A stretch of 64,000 nucleotides of DNA, taken from Lathyrus oleraceus (Eukaryota; Streptophyta; Magnoliopsida; Fabales; Fabaceae). The position numbers and the translations under genes are program-made. Positions 1 to 10,084 of the stretch are shown in pieces. Each line of letters starts with the position of its first letter. The stretch's first letter is position 1. Below the pieces are notes generated by a model that saw nothing but the letters and a program-made list of their open reading frames with translations, ran no database searches and was not told the origin of the DNA. The stretch lies in the NCBI RefSeq assembly GCF_024323335.1, contig NC_066580.1, positions 90,086,547 through 90,150,546 of the forward strand. The letters are read 5' to 3'.

Positions 1-165
1 TACCTTCTTGACCTCTGGTAACAACTTGAACGACTTCCATTAGCTAACCCATCTGGGCGTGCACGTGGGTCACCTGCTCTCTCAGTTCAACTTGGTTCTG
101 CTCCAGTTGATCCATGAGTATTCTTTGAATGCTTCGAGTGTTATAGGGATGTCGGGAAGTCAGCT
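1..165 (-). pseudogene. Decayed Tat/Ogre-type gag start (element X)
   Basis: Read on the minus strand, this is the beginning of a gag reading frame. It contains KLTSRHPYNTRS, then a Met (codon at 115-113) followed by DQLEQNQVELREQV. The start of Ogre-B gag (53293 onward) has KLTHRYYTRVNS followed by MEQLEQENQSLRDEV, so the two are clearly related, including residues before the Met. A stop codon at 46-44 breaks the frame, and related residues (LMEVVQ) continue after it to the window edge. In Ogre this region precedes the capsid domain. The rest of this gag lies to the left of the window. It is a broken remnant. Confidence 0.7.
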
Positions 166-1146
166 TAGTTGTGGATGATTCTGGACAGAAAGGCCAAGTG
201 GTAAGTTTTTTGGATTTTGTCTCATGATATGTAGAATGGTGCATGAATATTATGTTTGAAGATTTTATTTTTTTAATTATGATGTATGAATGCATGAATG
301 AGTGAATGAATGAAACTCAGGCATGACCTCATAAGTCCGAGGTACGGATGGAGAATAACACGGATTGCTTTCAACATTAGGGATCTCACGAGATATGATC
401 TAGGTTTATAAGCTAGAACCCCAAAGTCATGGATTCATATGAATGTTTTCCACTTACAAAAAAGGCTTGTCGGTCGACAACTCTATCAGATGAATGTCTT
501 ATGGGTGAGGTCTTCATACCGACCCATACAAGAAAAGCTTATCGGGGACCCGTACTACACGACCATCGACATTGGACTCTAGACAAGGGTCTCAGAGTCA
601 CAGTTTCCTCGATTGCTTCCCACTTATGTTAATTTACTTGCCAGGTGACAACTCCATCAAGAAAATCTATTTGGAGGGAGGTCTTCATACCGACCCACGC
701 GAGAAAAGCTTCTCGGGGAGCCGTACTATGAGACCATCGCTTCTAGTTGGCAAAAGGTTCAAGGTTCTACAAAGGTCCTTAGAGTCATGGATCTCATTGA
801 AAACATTGACGCTTATGCCAAAAGCTTGATGGTCGTCGATATCCTCAAAAGAATCTAGTCTAAGTGAGGTTCTCGTATCGATCCTTACGAGAAAAGCATC
901 TCGATGGCCCATACTACTTAAGCTCTCATATCTTAAGTTTTCTCTCTAGACTCGGGTAGAGAGTCTTTCCATCAAGGTTTCTCGTAATCAAAATATCCTT
1001 CCATACCACAACATAAGAGCCGCGTAATAGATATCACATGAAACTTCAAAGTAAAAGGCAATAAATAAGGCAAGTGATGCAAAAAGATAAACACCTAAAC
1101 ATGCGAGGAAGCAACCTAGACTAGGTTTGACTTGCTTAGGGAAAAG
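166..1146 (-). other. 5' leader of decayed element X
   Basis: This stretch lies between a PBS-like site (1147-1164) and the gag remnant, so on the minus strand it holds the position of an untranslated leader. I see no credible coding frame; the short ORFs here do not resemble any retrotransposon protein. It contains about three diverged tandem copies of a roughly 180-bp unit (listed separately). It does not visibly match the leaders of Ogre-A or Ogre-B, so X belongs to a different family of the same lineage. Confidence 0.5.
480..960 (-). repeat. Three diverged ~180-bp tandem repeats with small hairpins
   Basis: The phrase GAGGTCTTCATACCGACCCA starts near 507 and near 679, and a diverged form (GAGGTTCTCGTATCGATCC) starts near 866, giving periods of about 173 and 186 bp. 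Each copy then carries GAGAAAAGC or a close variant, followed by a YTCGG-like run and a GTACTA-like run. In the middle copy, CGAGAA (700-705) and TTCTCG (710-715) form a perfect 6-bp hairpin with a 4-nt loop. In the third copy CGAGA (888-892) pairs with TCTCG (899-903). The first copy pairs poorly. Confidence 0.6.
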
Positions 1147-1164
1147 TTCCCAGCAAAGTCTCCA
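1147..1164 (-). promoter_or_regulatory. Degenerate primer-binding site of element X
   Basis: The minus strand reads TGGAGACTTTGCTGGGAA. The intact Ogre sites at 30979 and 50576 read TGGCGACTCTGCTGGGGA, so this is the same tRNA-Arg-type PBS with three substitutions. The adjoining LTR end is also recognisable: upstream on the minus strand, GATGCTAATACATTCCCC corresponds to GTGCCTAACACCTTCCCA in Ogre-A (about 30775). This fixes element X as Tat/Ogre lineage, minus strand, with its LTR to the right. Confidence 0.65.
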
Positions 1165-4100
1165 TCTGTCACTACGCAAAAAATACAGAGTCACCATCAG
1201 ATTTTATTTATTATAAAGGAAAGTGAAAATATCGAGAAAACCCCAATAGAATGGTCATCGCAACCATTGAGAGGACTCAGAATTCGGTTATACAAGGGGA
1301 ATGTATTAGCATCCCTCACATCGGTCGTACTCGACGAGAACCATCTAGATTGTCTCTCACTTGAATGGGTGTCATTATCTTAATGTTTACTTGCTAAAGG
1401 TTTCCGTAATGAAAAATAGGTTTTTTTATTAGTGTGATCGCCAAGGATTTGGGCCCTCGTGCCTACATATCCTCATTCGTGCAATAAGGAAGTCAAGGCC
1501 TCGTAGTTCATGGTACAAAATGATTGTGTGTTGGTTGTTTTTACCTTGAAAAAGGATTTTCTGAATGATGCCCTAAGGCGCAAAAACAAAAGGTTTGATG
1601 AGTTGATGTTGTTTTTAGATTTTGAAAAGAGATTGTTTTTTACTTCGGATTGCACTAAAGACTATGAGTATTGGTGAATACTTCAAACTACCAATCCAAA
1701 CGTCTTGTGTCCAAAATATTCAGAATGGGGATAGAAAAGCTCTATTCTCACTCCTTCTCCACCATTTAAGCTCGTGGCGCACAATCCTAATCATATCTTA
1801 TTGTATTTTGAATTTGATTTGAGAAAGGTAACTTGACGTTGGATCAAGGGTTGTTTATTATCATGAAATATGGTGACGATCCTAACTCCTAAGGTTGGCT
1901 AACAAGCAACAACAGACAAAGAAAAGAGAGGAAAAAAGTACACCAAAGTGGGGAAGGGGATACATAAAAAATACAAGGGATTAATGCGAGAAATAAAGGG
2001 TCTCATTGTAAGGTAACCCAAGAGAAAACCTTGTATGTGCTTTGTGTCCCAAGCTAACAAGGGGATAATGGAATCAACATGTCTCCCTAAGGTAGTACCA
2101 TGAGTGAAAGCCATTCTTGCAATAAAAGATTACAAGTCAACGGAAGAACTCTAAGTCAAGCATAGGTCAATCACAAAAGTCCAAGGTACAAATTCAAGGG
2201 TACAAACAAGTCCTCTAAGTCTTCAAGCTTGGGTCATATACAAAGTTCATAATAAATTCCATGATATGCTAAGGTCAATCACAAAGTCCACAGTCTATTA
2301 TATCTCACAAAGAAATTAAGTATTTTTAGTCTTTCCCATTTTTATCATGTTTTTGTTCATTTTAATTATATGATAAGATAAATCAATAAGAAAAAGAAAG
2401 TCCTAAGCTATTACACTTTTATGGGGTTTGGGGACATATTACCCACAATGGAGGGATGAGTTATAAATCATACTAAGCACGAAAAGAAATTCTAACAAAT
2501 ATGAAATGGTTAACATGCCTAAAACACACAAATAGCAAGGGTTAGATCTCAAGTATAATCCATAATCATGCTATGACAAGATGTATAAAGATGAATACAT
2601 ATGGAAGTTCAATCATGAAAAAAATGAAACAAGAATGGAAATTATTTCTAAGTCTAAAATTAACAAAGTGAATCAATTAGCATGTGAATAAAGATATCAA
2701 CCATGTATGGATTTTAAAATGTGATTAAAGATTCATCCAATGTGAACATGAACTAAAGGTCTAATAGACTTAGAAAATTAATTCAATTCAACAAGTATAT
2801 ATCACAATTTGATCCAAGATTAAATTTAATGGGCTTAGAAACTCAATTAAAAGTGGATAAAAAATTAAAGGATACTAAGTCTAATTGTTTTCTAACAATT
2901 CATGAGCAAACAAATCTTAATGTGCTAAAAAATTCAATTAAATTCTAACTAATTTTCAATTTTCAACTAAAATGTTTATTGACTTTTTATGAACAAAACT
3001 GCAAGAATTTGTCATGAGCATGAAGCATAAAAAATAAATGCAAAAATCACAAAATAAATAAATAAATAAAACAAAAAAAAGGAGAAAAAAAGGGGTTAAA
3101 AGCCTAGCATGAGTGTCAGAATAGAAATTGGGCGGAGGGGCCCAAACTGTAGGCCCACTGGCCTTTGCCTCACAGGCAGGGGGTGTATGTAGTGATTAAG
3201 GGTACAAGAAAGGAAAGTGATTGGGCCTAAGGCCCAACCAAACCCCAAACTGAAGCAAAAGAAGGAGATATCCACTTGTTGGATCCACACACACGCGCAC
3301 CTGCTCAATTACCTCACTCTCTCGTTCAAAAGTTCTGATGAACACCTAATCGACTCCGCCACGTCGAAGCTCATTTATGGCGGCGGCGGAGCTCCCTACC
3401 ACCTTAAATTTGCATCATTCCCATTGTCTCAAACTATCCTTTCCAAATCCACAACCAATTTCTCCTAATTCCTCCTTAAACACACAAACCGAAGCAAGCT
3501 TCTTAAGAACCCTAGGTGAAAATTCATAAGTTAAAATCTCCCAAAGAGGAATCCAAGCCTCTAATCTTAGAGCTTTGGTTCCTCCGCTCAACTCCTACAT
3601 AGCTGTAACAAAATCAGAGCAAAACAAAGAAGATGGAATTACCTTCAAAGGCACTGCTTTAACAGAGTTGATGAACGAGAATTGAAGAACATGAATCTGA
3701 AGGCTCCAAATCATGTAATGAGATCTCTCTTCCTTGACACGCTTACTCTTCTCCACTCTTCTTTTTCATCTTCTGTAGTGAGTTATTGTGATCTTCTTAT
3801 TGTTGCTCGTGTCAGAGATGTAGGGATATTGATATGATTTAGAAGCTTGAGATGAATTCAGAGAGGTTGAGGTAGAGAGAATCAAGAGAGAAAATGGATT
3901 CAGAGAGTGTTGTTGTGGGAGGTTCTTATTTGCTGAATTTGGGGAATGGATCATCCAGGTGGAAATGGTGATATGAAGATGAATTTATAGAGTTAAGGAT
4001 TGAGGTTTGTAAAGATAGTTAGTTATGGATTCTATTATGATGCATTGGTAGGCTTTGAAATTAGTTATCAGTAAGTGAAATTCAGTTATGTCGAGTTGTG

Positions 4101-4396
4101 TTTTGTTGTAAATGTAGTTAGTTAAAGTTAGTTTCTCATGATTTATCCAGCTATTTTCAGTTAAAGGTCTGTTAAGTTAGTTTGGTTTCCTTTAGGATGA
4201 ATATTATGGACTATCTTGAATTCAAGCTGAATTCTGTTATGATTGTTAATGTTTGTTAAATTTATGTTTAGAATTGTTAAGATTTGTTAATTGTGTTAGC
4301 AAACTCTATTGATGTTAATGTTAGATGCTTGCAATGAATATGAGTAATGGTACATTGTTGGCTTGCTATAAATTTAAATACATTGTTATTCCAATG
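1165..4396 (-). mobile_element. Partial 5' LTR of decayed Tat/Ogre-type element X
   Basis: This runs from the PBS-like site to the start of Ogre-D and is best read as at least 3.2 kb of a minus-strand LTR cut by that insertion. The evidence is its U5-like end next to the PBS (1165-1400) and a minus-strand TATA box CTATAAATTC at 3981-3990. No long ORF with recognisable coding content exists; the short ORFs at 1899-2114, 3096-3308, 3217-3468 and 3766-3954 look random. The interval 2300-3090 is AT-rich and featureless. The right-hand part (3000-4396) is assigned by position, not by a matching second LTR, so another repeat there cannot be excluded. Confidence 0.5.
3981..3990 (-). promoter_or_regulatory. 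TATA box of element X LTR
   Basis: The minus strand reads CTATAAATTC, a good plant TATA box. Transcription would run leftward toward the PBS at 1147, as expected for the promoter of this LTR. No experimental or second-copy support is available in the window. Confidence 0.4.
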
Positions 4397-5682
4397 TGTA
4401 AGACCCCAACTTTGACCCTAAGATCCCTCATGTTATCTCATCATATGTATTAGCATTGGGATCACACCTTGGCATCCTCCTTACCCCTCTTTCATTGGGT
4501 TTGTTTTGGGAGATATCACCAAGCACCATGTGATTGTATCATACTTGTATATTATCATTTTACTAACAAAAATACCAAAAATATGTCTTTGCATTTGCCT
4601 AACTCTTTTGTAGGTAGGGCATGATCACCATTGATCTATCAAGTTCACATCTAGGGTTTAAGACCCTCATGGATAAGAGCACAACCAAAGATTGATCCAA
4701 AATGTCTCAAAGCATCATATATAAGTTCCAATGATCTCTACATGTCATGTTGATCAAGTATTCTTCAAGATATTGGAGGTGATTTTCCTTGGAAACCCTA
4801 GTTTGACTGGGTATCTTAAGTAACTTCTCCAACAAGCTATCTCACCATTTGATCAAAATTCTCAAGGGACATTTCAAAGTTCATCACATTATGCATATAT
4901 GATCTACCATGAGCCTATAAAGTCAAGAGAATTGAAGTTTAGCAAGTTGGTTGATGGTGGTTGGCCAGATAAATTCATCTAATCAAAACTGGGTTTCCCT
5001 AGACCCTATCTCCTACAATTTTCACCATATGAAAATGATTACAAGAGAAATTTTACTCTAAATGACATTCCAAACAACTTTCATGTTAATACCTAGAGTT
5101 AATTTTGCTTAGAAAATCATTTTCTATGTTGAAACATTATAGGTCATTTTGTCTAAACCCTAATTTGAAAGTCAACTTCCCAAGGCCATAAGTTGCTCAA
5201 TTTTTAGGAGATGAAAGATTTCCAAGTTGCATAACAAAATTAAAGATATCTACTTCAACTTTTATGTTTGGAGTGGGAACTAATTCAACTTTTATGAGCA
5301 TGTGATATAAGGATACATTATAGGTCATTTTTGACCTATACCATTGAACAAGTGATTTTCCTCAACTTCAAAAATACATAACTCTATCATTCTAATTCAA
5401 AATGACATGAAATGGGTGACCATTTTGAAGGTCTTTGAAAGAGCTACAACTTTGATGAAGACACCTTTCTCATTTGAAGATCACATAAAAAGTTAAGCAA
5501 GGTGGATATTGAGATATATGGCTTAACACGTAGAAAATTTTTCAACATGTTGAAATTTCCAAACTTCCACCTCAAAATTCACCAAGATCCAAGATCCAAA
5601 TGTAAAAATGTCCAATATCAAAGTTGTTCCCCTTGATCTAAGATTTCCAAAGAACCCAATTTCATGCATTTTGGATAAGATT
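4397..5682 (+). repeat. Ogre-D 5' LTR, truncated
   Basis: It aligns by eye with 10085-11370 from the first base (TGTAAGACCCC) to the shared phrase GCATTTTGGATAAGATTT, after which the 3' LTR continues TACTAGGG while this copy switches to pol. It therefore holds only the first 1.3 kb of a longer LTR and lacks the TATA box that the 3' copy has at 11600. It contains a perfect 9-bp hairpin, TATAGGTCA (5319-5327) with TGACCTATA (5332-5340), which is also present in the 3' LTR at 11006-11027. Confidence 0.85.
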
Positions 5683-7261
5683 TGACTTTCAAGAGGCAAT
5701 TGATCTCAAAATCAAGCACTTAGATGTCTTTGGAGATTCATATTTGGTTGTGAATCATATCAAAGGTGATGTGGAGATGAATCAACCCGGTTTAATACCA
5801 TATAGAGATTATGCGAGGAGGATTTCAACTTTCTTTATAAAAGTTGAGTTTCATCATATCCCTCGAGATGAGAATCGGATGGAAGACGCTCTTGCAACGT
5901 TGGCATCAATGATTATAGTGAAGTATTGGAATGAGGTTCCCAATTTTACTATGATGCGTCTTGATAGGCCAACTCATGTGTTTGTTGTTGAAGAGATCAA
6001 AGACGAAAAGCTGTGGTATTACGACATCAAGTGTTTCCTCCAAAGTCAGATTTACCCGTATGTGGCATCTGTGAAAGATAAGAAGACTTTGAGAATATTA
6101 GCCGCCAACTTCTACCTAAATGGTGATGTTTTGTACAAGAGAAATTTTGATATGGTTCTGCTCAGATGCGCGGATAGACACGAAGCAGACTTGTTGATGA
6201 CTGAAGTTCATGAAGGTTCCTTTGGTACTCATTCCAATGGACATGCAATGGCAAAGAAGATGTTAAGAGCAGGTTACTATTGGCTGATAATGGAATCTGA
6301 CTGTTGCAAGTTTGTGAAGAAATGCCACAAGTGTCAAATTTATGCGAATAAGATTCATGTTCCTCCGACACTGTTGGACGTCATTTCCTCCCCATGGCCC
6401 TTCTCCATGTGGGGAATTGATATGATTGGCATGATTGAGCCCAAAGCTTCGAACGAACATCGTTTCATTTTGGTGCCAATTGACTACTTCACAAAATGGG
6501 TTGAAGCGGCATCGTATGCAAATGTAACCAAGCAAGTTGTTGTAAGGTTTCTCAAGAATCATATTATATGTTGTAATGGTGTGCCAAGTAAGATCATTAC
6601 TGATAATGGATCGAACTTGAATAACAATATGGTGGAAGCTCTTTGTAAAGACTTCAAAATTGCACATCATAATTCTTCTCCCTACAGACCCAAGATGAAT
6701 GTGGATGTTGAAGCTGCAAATAAGTACATCAAGAAGATTTTTCAGAAGATGGTTGTGACGTATAAGGATTGGCATGAGATGCTCCCATTTTCTTTGCATG
6801 GGTATCATACATCCATCTGCACTTCAACAGGGGCAACCCCTTTTTCTCTTGTTTATGGTATGGAAGCAGTGCTTCCCGTAGAGGTTGAGATTCTGTCATT
6901 GCGTGTGCTCATGGAAGCCAAGTTGACTAAGGCTGAATGGTGTCAAACCGAATATGATCGGCTGAATTTGATTGAAGAGAAGAGATTGACTGCCATGTGT
7001 CATGGTCAGTTATATCAGCAAAGGATGAAGAAAGCTTTTGATAAGAAGGTCAGACCTCGGGTATTCAGGGAAGGTAACCTTGTGCTCAAGAAGATTTTAT
7101 CTTTCAAACCAAATTCTAGGGGCAAATGGACTCCTAATTATGAAGGCCCATATGTTGTCAAGAAGGTCTTTTTAGGCGGTGCTTTGATTGTTACAACTAT
7201 GGATGGTGAGAAGTTCACTCGTCATGTGAACGCAGATGCAGTCAAGAAATACTTCACCTAA
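5683..7261 (+). pseudogene. Ogre-D pol end: aRNase H fragment plus complete integrase
   Basis: An unbroken frame runs from the LTR junction to the stop at 7261. It begins in the second, archaeal-type RNase H typical of Tat elements (EAIDLKIKHLDVFGDS, then NRMEDALATLASM). Integrase follows: an HHCC zinc finger (GTHSNGH to KKCHKCQ, about 6220-6335), the catalytic triad D (6419), D (6602) and E (6710) with 60 and 35 residues between, and a C-terminal GPY-type module (YEGPYVVKK). All catalytic residues are present. The frame opens a few codons inside LTR sequence (about 5640), so the first residues are chimeric. RT and protease are gone, so the element cannot be autonomous. The closest relative in the window is Ogre-B (58825-60376). 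Confidence 0.9.
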
Positions 7262-7269
7262 AAAATAAA

Positions 7270-7445
7270 AAGAACAACTCGCTAAGTTGAAAACCCGAAA
7301 GGGCGACTTAGGCAAAAATGAGCGTCTCGGTGGATTGAAAACCCGAAAGGGCGATCCAGGCAAAAGTTAGAGACATAAAACAGAAAGAGTTTTCCCGATA
7401 AGTTGAGTACCCCACCTTGGGGCAACTTATGCAAAAATTAGGGAT
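7270..7445 (+). ncRNA. Three tandem stem-loops after integrase (Ogre-D copy)
   Basis: Stem-loop 1: CTAAGT (7282-7287) pairs with ACTTAG (7306-7311), enclosing CCCGAAAGGG, a CCC/GGG stem with a GAAA tetraloop. Stem-loop 2: TGGAT (7331-7335) pairs with ATCCA (7354-7358), again enclosing CCCGAAAGGG. Stem-loop 3: ATAAGTTG (7398-7405) pairs with CAACTTAT (7423-7430), enclosing a CCCC/GGGG stem. Each is followed by GGCAAAAAT or a close variant. Each is closed by an outer stem: CTC/GAG, GTCTC (7324-7328) with GAGAC (7370-7374), and CCC/GGG. Ogre-B has the same three units at 60424-60600. This is a candidate cis-acting RNA structure within the element's transcript; its function is unknown. Confidence 0.65.
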
Positions 7446-10072
7446 TATGGCAAGTAACTGCATTCTGATGATCTTCCAATTTTGGAGAAACTTTGTTGAG
7501 CACAAGGGTTAACATCAATTCATCGTCCCCAGTAGCGGCCAAAAGCACAGTGGATATCAAGAGTTGGTAGAAGGATTAGTGGTCAATTGTATTTAATGTG
7601 ACCCCTTTCCATGTAAATTACCATTTTCAACTTTGTAAATATCTATGGAGTCTTGTCATTTACAGACTACCATTCTATTAAATAAAGTTGAGCTTTTATC
7701 CAATTGTTTCCACTCTCATTTATTTTAGCCAAATAGTTTAAATTTTGTTATGATCATTTTTTTTGAAATTAAAGTTTTAATCAAAATAATTTTTATTAAA
7801 CATATAAAAGCAATAATTTTAAAGCAATTAAAAAAGAAATATCAACAGCATTTCGAAAAATAGCAAGTCCTAAGTGTGAAGCATCAATGGTTCCCGAGCA
7901 GTTAACCCTCAGTTATCTCTAGTCGAGTTAGTTGATTCAGATCCCCAGTGGATCTTATGGATATTACCCTACGGAGTTTGTGTATTCCTCAACAAGGTTT
8001 ATGTTTTTTTTTAATCTCCAGCAGAGTGAGGATGGTTTCCTCAGCAGATTGCATTGTTTCCTCCACCAGTCGTTATCCGACCCGCTCCCAGTCAGAGTTT
8101 CCTCCTGGTTTCTGAGCAGCTATTTGCGTTTATCCTCTGCATGGTGGTCTCCCATTTGATGCAGTGTTGACCTAGAATTCCCTGTGGATTCGACATTGTT
8201 TCCTTTCCTCAACGATTCTCCTCCGGTTAGGATTGAGCTTTTGGGATCTCTCTGTTCTCCGACAATTGTCTTCCCCTTTTGTGGATTGATCGAGGATTGT
8301 ACCGATGATTCAAAATTTGCGACACCTTTGTATTCTTTGCGATTGTTTTGTCAGCATAATCATCATATATACATATACGTATGCACTCATATAATTTCAT
8401 AATTGCATAATTGTATCATCATATTTGCTGATTCATTATTTGAGATCCTTATTCTCTGTTATGGCGGTACTTTATCCCCATACAAATCTGGCGTCTGTCA
8501 TCCTTCAATTGTAGAGTATCGGCCCCTTAAGCAGAAAGACTTTAACCTTTCTCCTTTTCCCCACCTAGTTATTTTCGTGTGGATGAGCATTATTTTAGTT
8601 TCCTCCCCAGTTGATTATCTGGATGGAGTCGCTCCCCTTGAGTTACATCCTCATTGGGTTGAGTCTTGATTGATCGTTTCTTTCTAGCTCTTGCCTAGAT
8701 AGATGCTTTGGATCCCCTAAGAGTTTATTACCCAGTAACTGGTAATATTCTTCTTAGTTTGCAGTTTGTTATTTCTTGCCCAATACCTGTCAAAAGTACT
8801 CCTGTTGTCCCCATCAGTAGAGTCCCCAGTGGATTCATTTTTCCCGGAAGTATATCCTTGATATGTTCATCCTAACAGATGACGGATATATTTCTTCCCC
8901 TGTTTGAGTTTATCCTTGATATGTTCATCCTAACCGATGGCGGATACTCTTATCTTGTGGTATTCTACCCAGTAAAAAGTTAGTTGTAATCCCTATTTTG
9001 TTCCCCAGAGAGTTAATCCTTGATATGTTCATCCTAACTGATGACGGGTTTCCTTCTCTTTGTGGTCTTCTACCCAGTAACCGATAGTTGTAAATCCTAC
9101 TTTCCCTCAACAGAGTCTATCCTTGATATGTTCATCCTAACCGGTGACAGATTTTCTCTTTGTTGGTATTCTATCCAGTATTCGATAGATGTAATTCCTA
9201 CTTTTTGATCAGTTGGTTTATCCTTGATATGTTCATCTTAACCGGTGACGGATATCCTCCTTGACATCCCCAAGAAAGTCTATCCTTGATATGTTCATCC
9301 TAACCGATGACATATTTTCTTTCCTTTTGACTCTATCCTTGATATGTTCACCCTAACCAGTGACAGATATTCTCATCCTTGGTCTTCTGCCCAGTAACTG
9401 GTAGTTGTAAATCCTATTTCCGCAGTCTTTCCCGGCAAGGCTATTCTTACCCAATATACGGTAATGAATACTCCCTCATGGTGGTTCCCAGCGAGTCATC
9501 CTTGATATGTTCATCCTAACTGATGACGGGTGTCCTCCCTGTCATACTTTTATTATCTCCTTAGCCAGTGACAGGTAGTGGATAATAGATTTTTGTTCCT
9601 CCTGTGTTGAAGTTTATTTCTTCCCCCAGTTGAGTTGAGTGCGCATTTCCTCAATGAAATCGTTTTCCTGCACGATTCAACTACGTTAGTTTTAACCTGG
9701 TCTACTTGTCTCCCCTATGAACGTTTTGTTTCCCCGATTGAGTCTTTCCATTTTTTATGGAATTCCTCTAGTCCCCCAGTAGTTTTCAAGACGTAGCCTG
9801 GCCTATGCCTAACCCCTTTATCCCCTAGAGTCTCTGTCTCCCCAGCGAATTTCCCTTATGGAATGCATTATGCTCCTACGAATATTCGGTCTCTCTGATT
9901 TCTTCTCCTTTGTGGCAACATTTCCCCACAGAGAATTTGCTTCTACATTTATACCATATGCATCATGAGGTCCCTTATGGACCAAAATTTGTTTCTATAT
10001 TGTTATTTAAGCCCATTCTACTGAGTCGATACAAAGATTTTAACCTTCACCTCCTCAGTTAGAATGTCCTTA
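7446..10072 (+). other. Ogre-D 3' untranslated region
   Basis: This 2.6-kb stretch between pol and the 3' LTR has no credible gene. The first part (about 7640-7720) matches Ogre-B near 60780-60850: both read TATGGAGTCTTG, then a phrase like CTACCATTC, then GAGCTTTTATCCAATT. From about 7860 to 10070 it is rich in pyrimidines and in the phrase CCCCAGT. It carries two families of interspersed short repeats around 8730-9600. Long variable 3' UTRs with repeats are known for Ogre. Confidence 0.8.
8840..9535 (+). repeat. Eight copies of a ~36-nt motif in the Ogre-D 3' UTR
   Basis: The core ATCCTTGATATGTTCATCCT recurs near 8850, 8908, 9014, 9118, 9219, 9281, 9335 and 9498. It is followed each time by AAC and then GATGACGG or a variant (GGTGACAG, GATGGCGG). 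Between copies stands a second recurring phrase, ACCCAGTAACCGATAGTTG or a variant, followed by TAAATCCTA (near 8966, 9071, 9170, 9388). Spacing is irregular (54 to 163 bp), so this is a diverged, interspersed tandem array rather than a clean satellite. Confidence 0.85.
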
Positions 10073-10084
10073 AATAGGGGCAGC
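10073..10084 (+). promoter_or_regulatory. Polypurine tract of Ogre-D
   Basis: The bases AATAGGGGCAGC directly precede the 3' LTR start TGTAAGACC. A purine-rich run at this spot is where plus-strand DNA synthesis is primed. Its short length is acceptable for Tat elements but makes the exact edges uncertain. Confidence 0.6.

Noticed and set aside
1132..1383. Plus-strand 83-codon ORF over the X element PBS
   Set aside because: It crosses the PBS and LTR end of a minus-strand element and has no domain; it is a chance frame.
6263..6808. 181-codon minus-strand ORF opposite the Ogre-D integrase
   Set aside because: It is the antisense shadow of the conserved integrase frame; a similar shadow occurs in Ogre-B (59505-59915).
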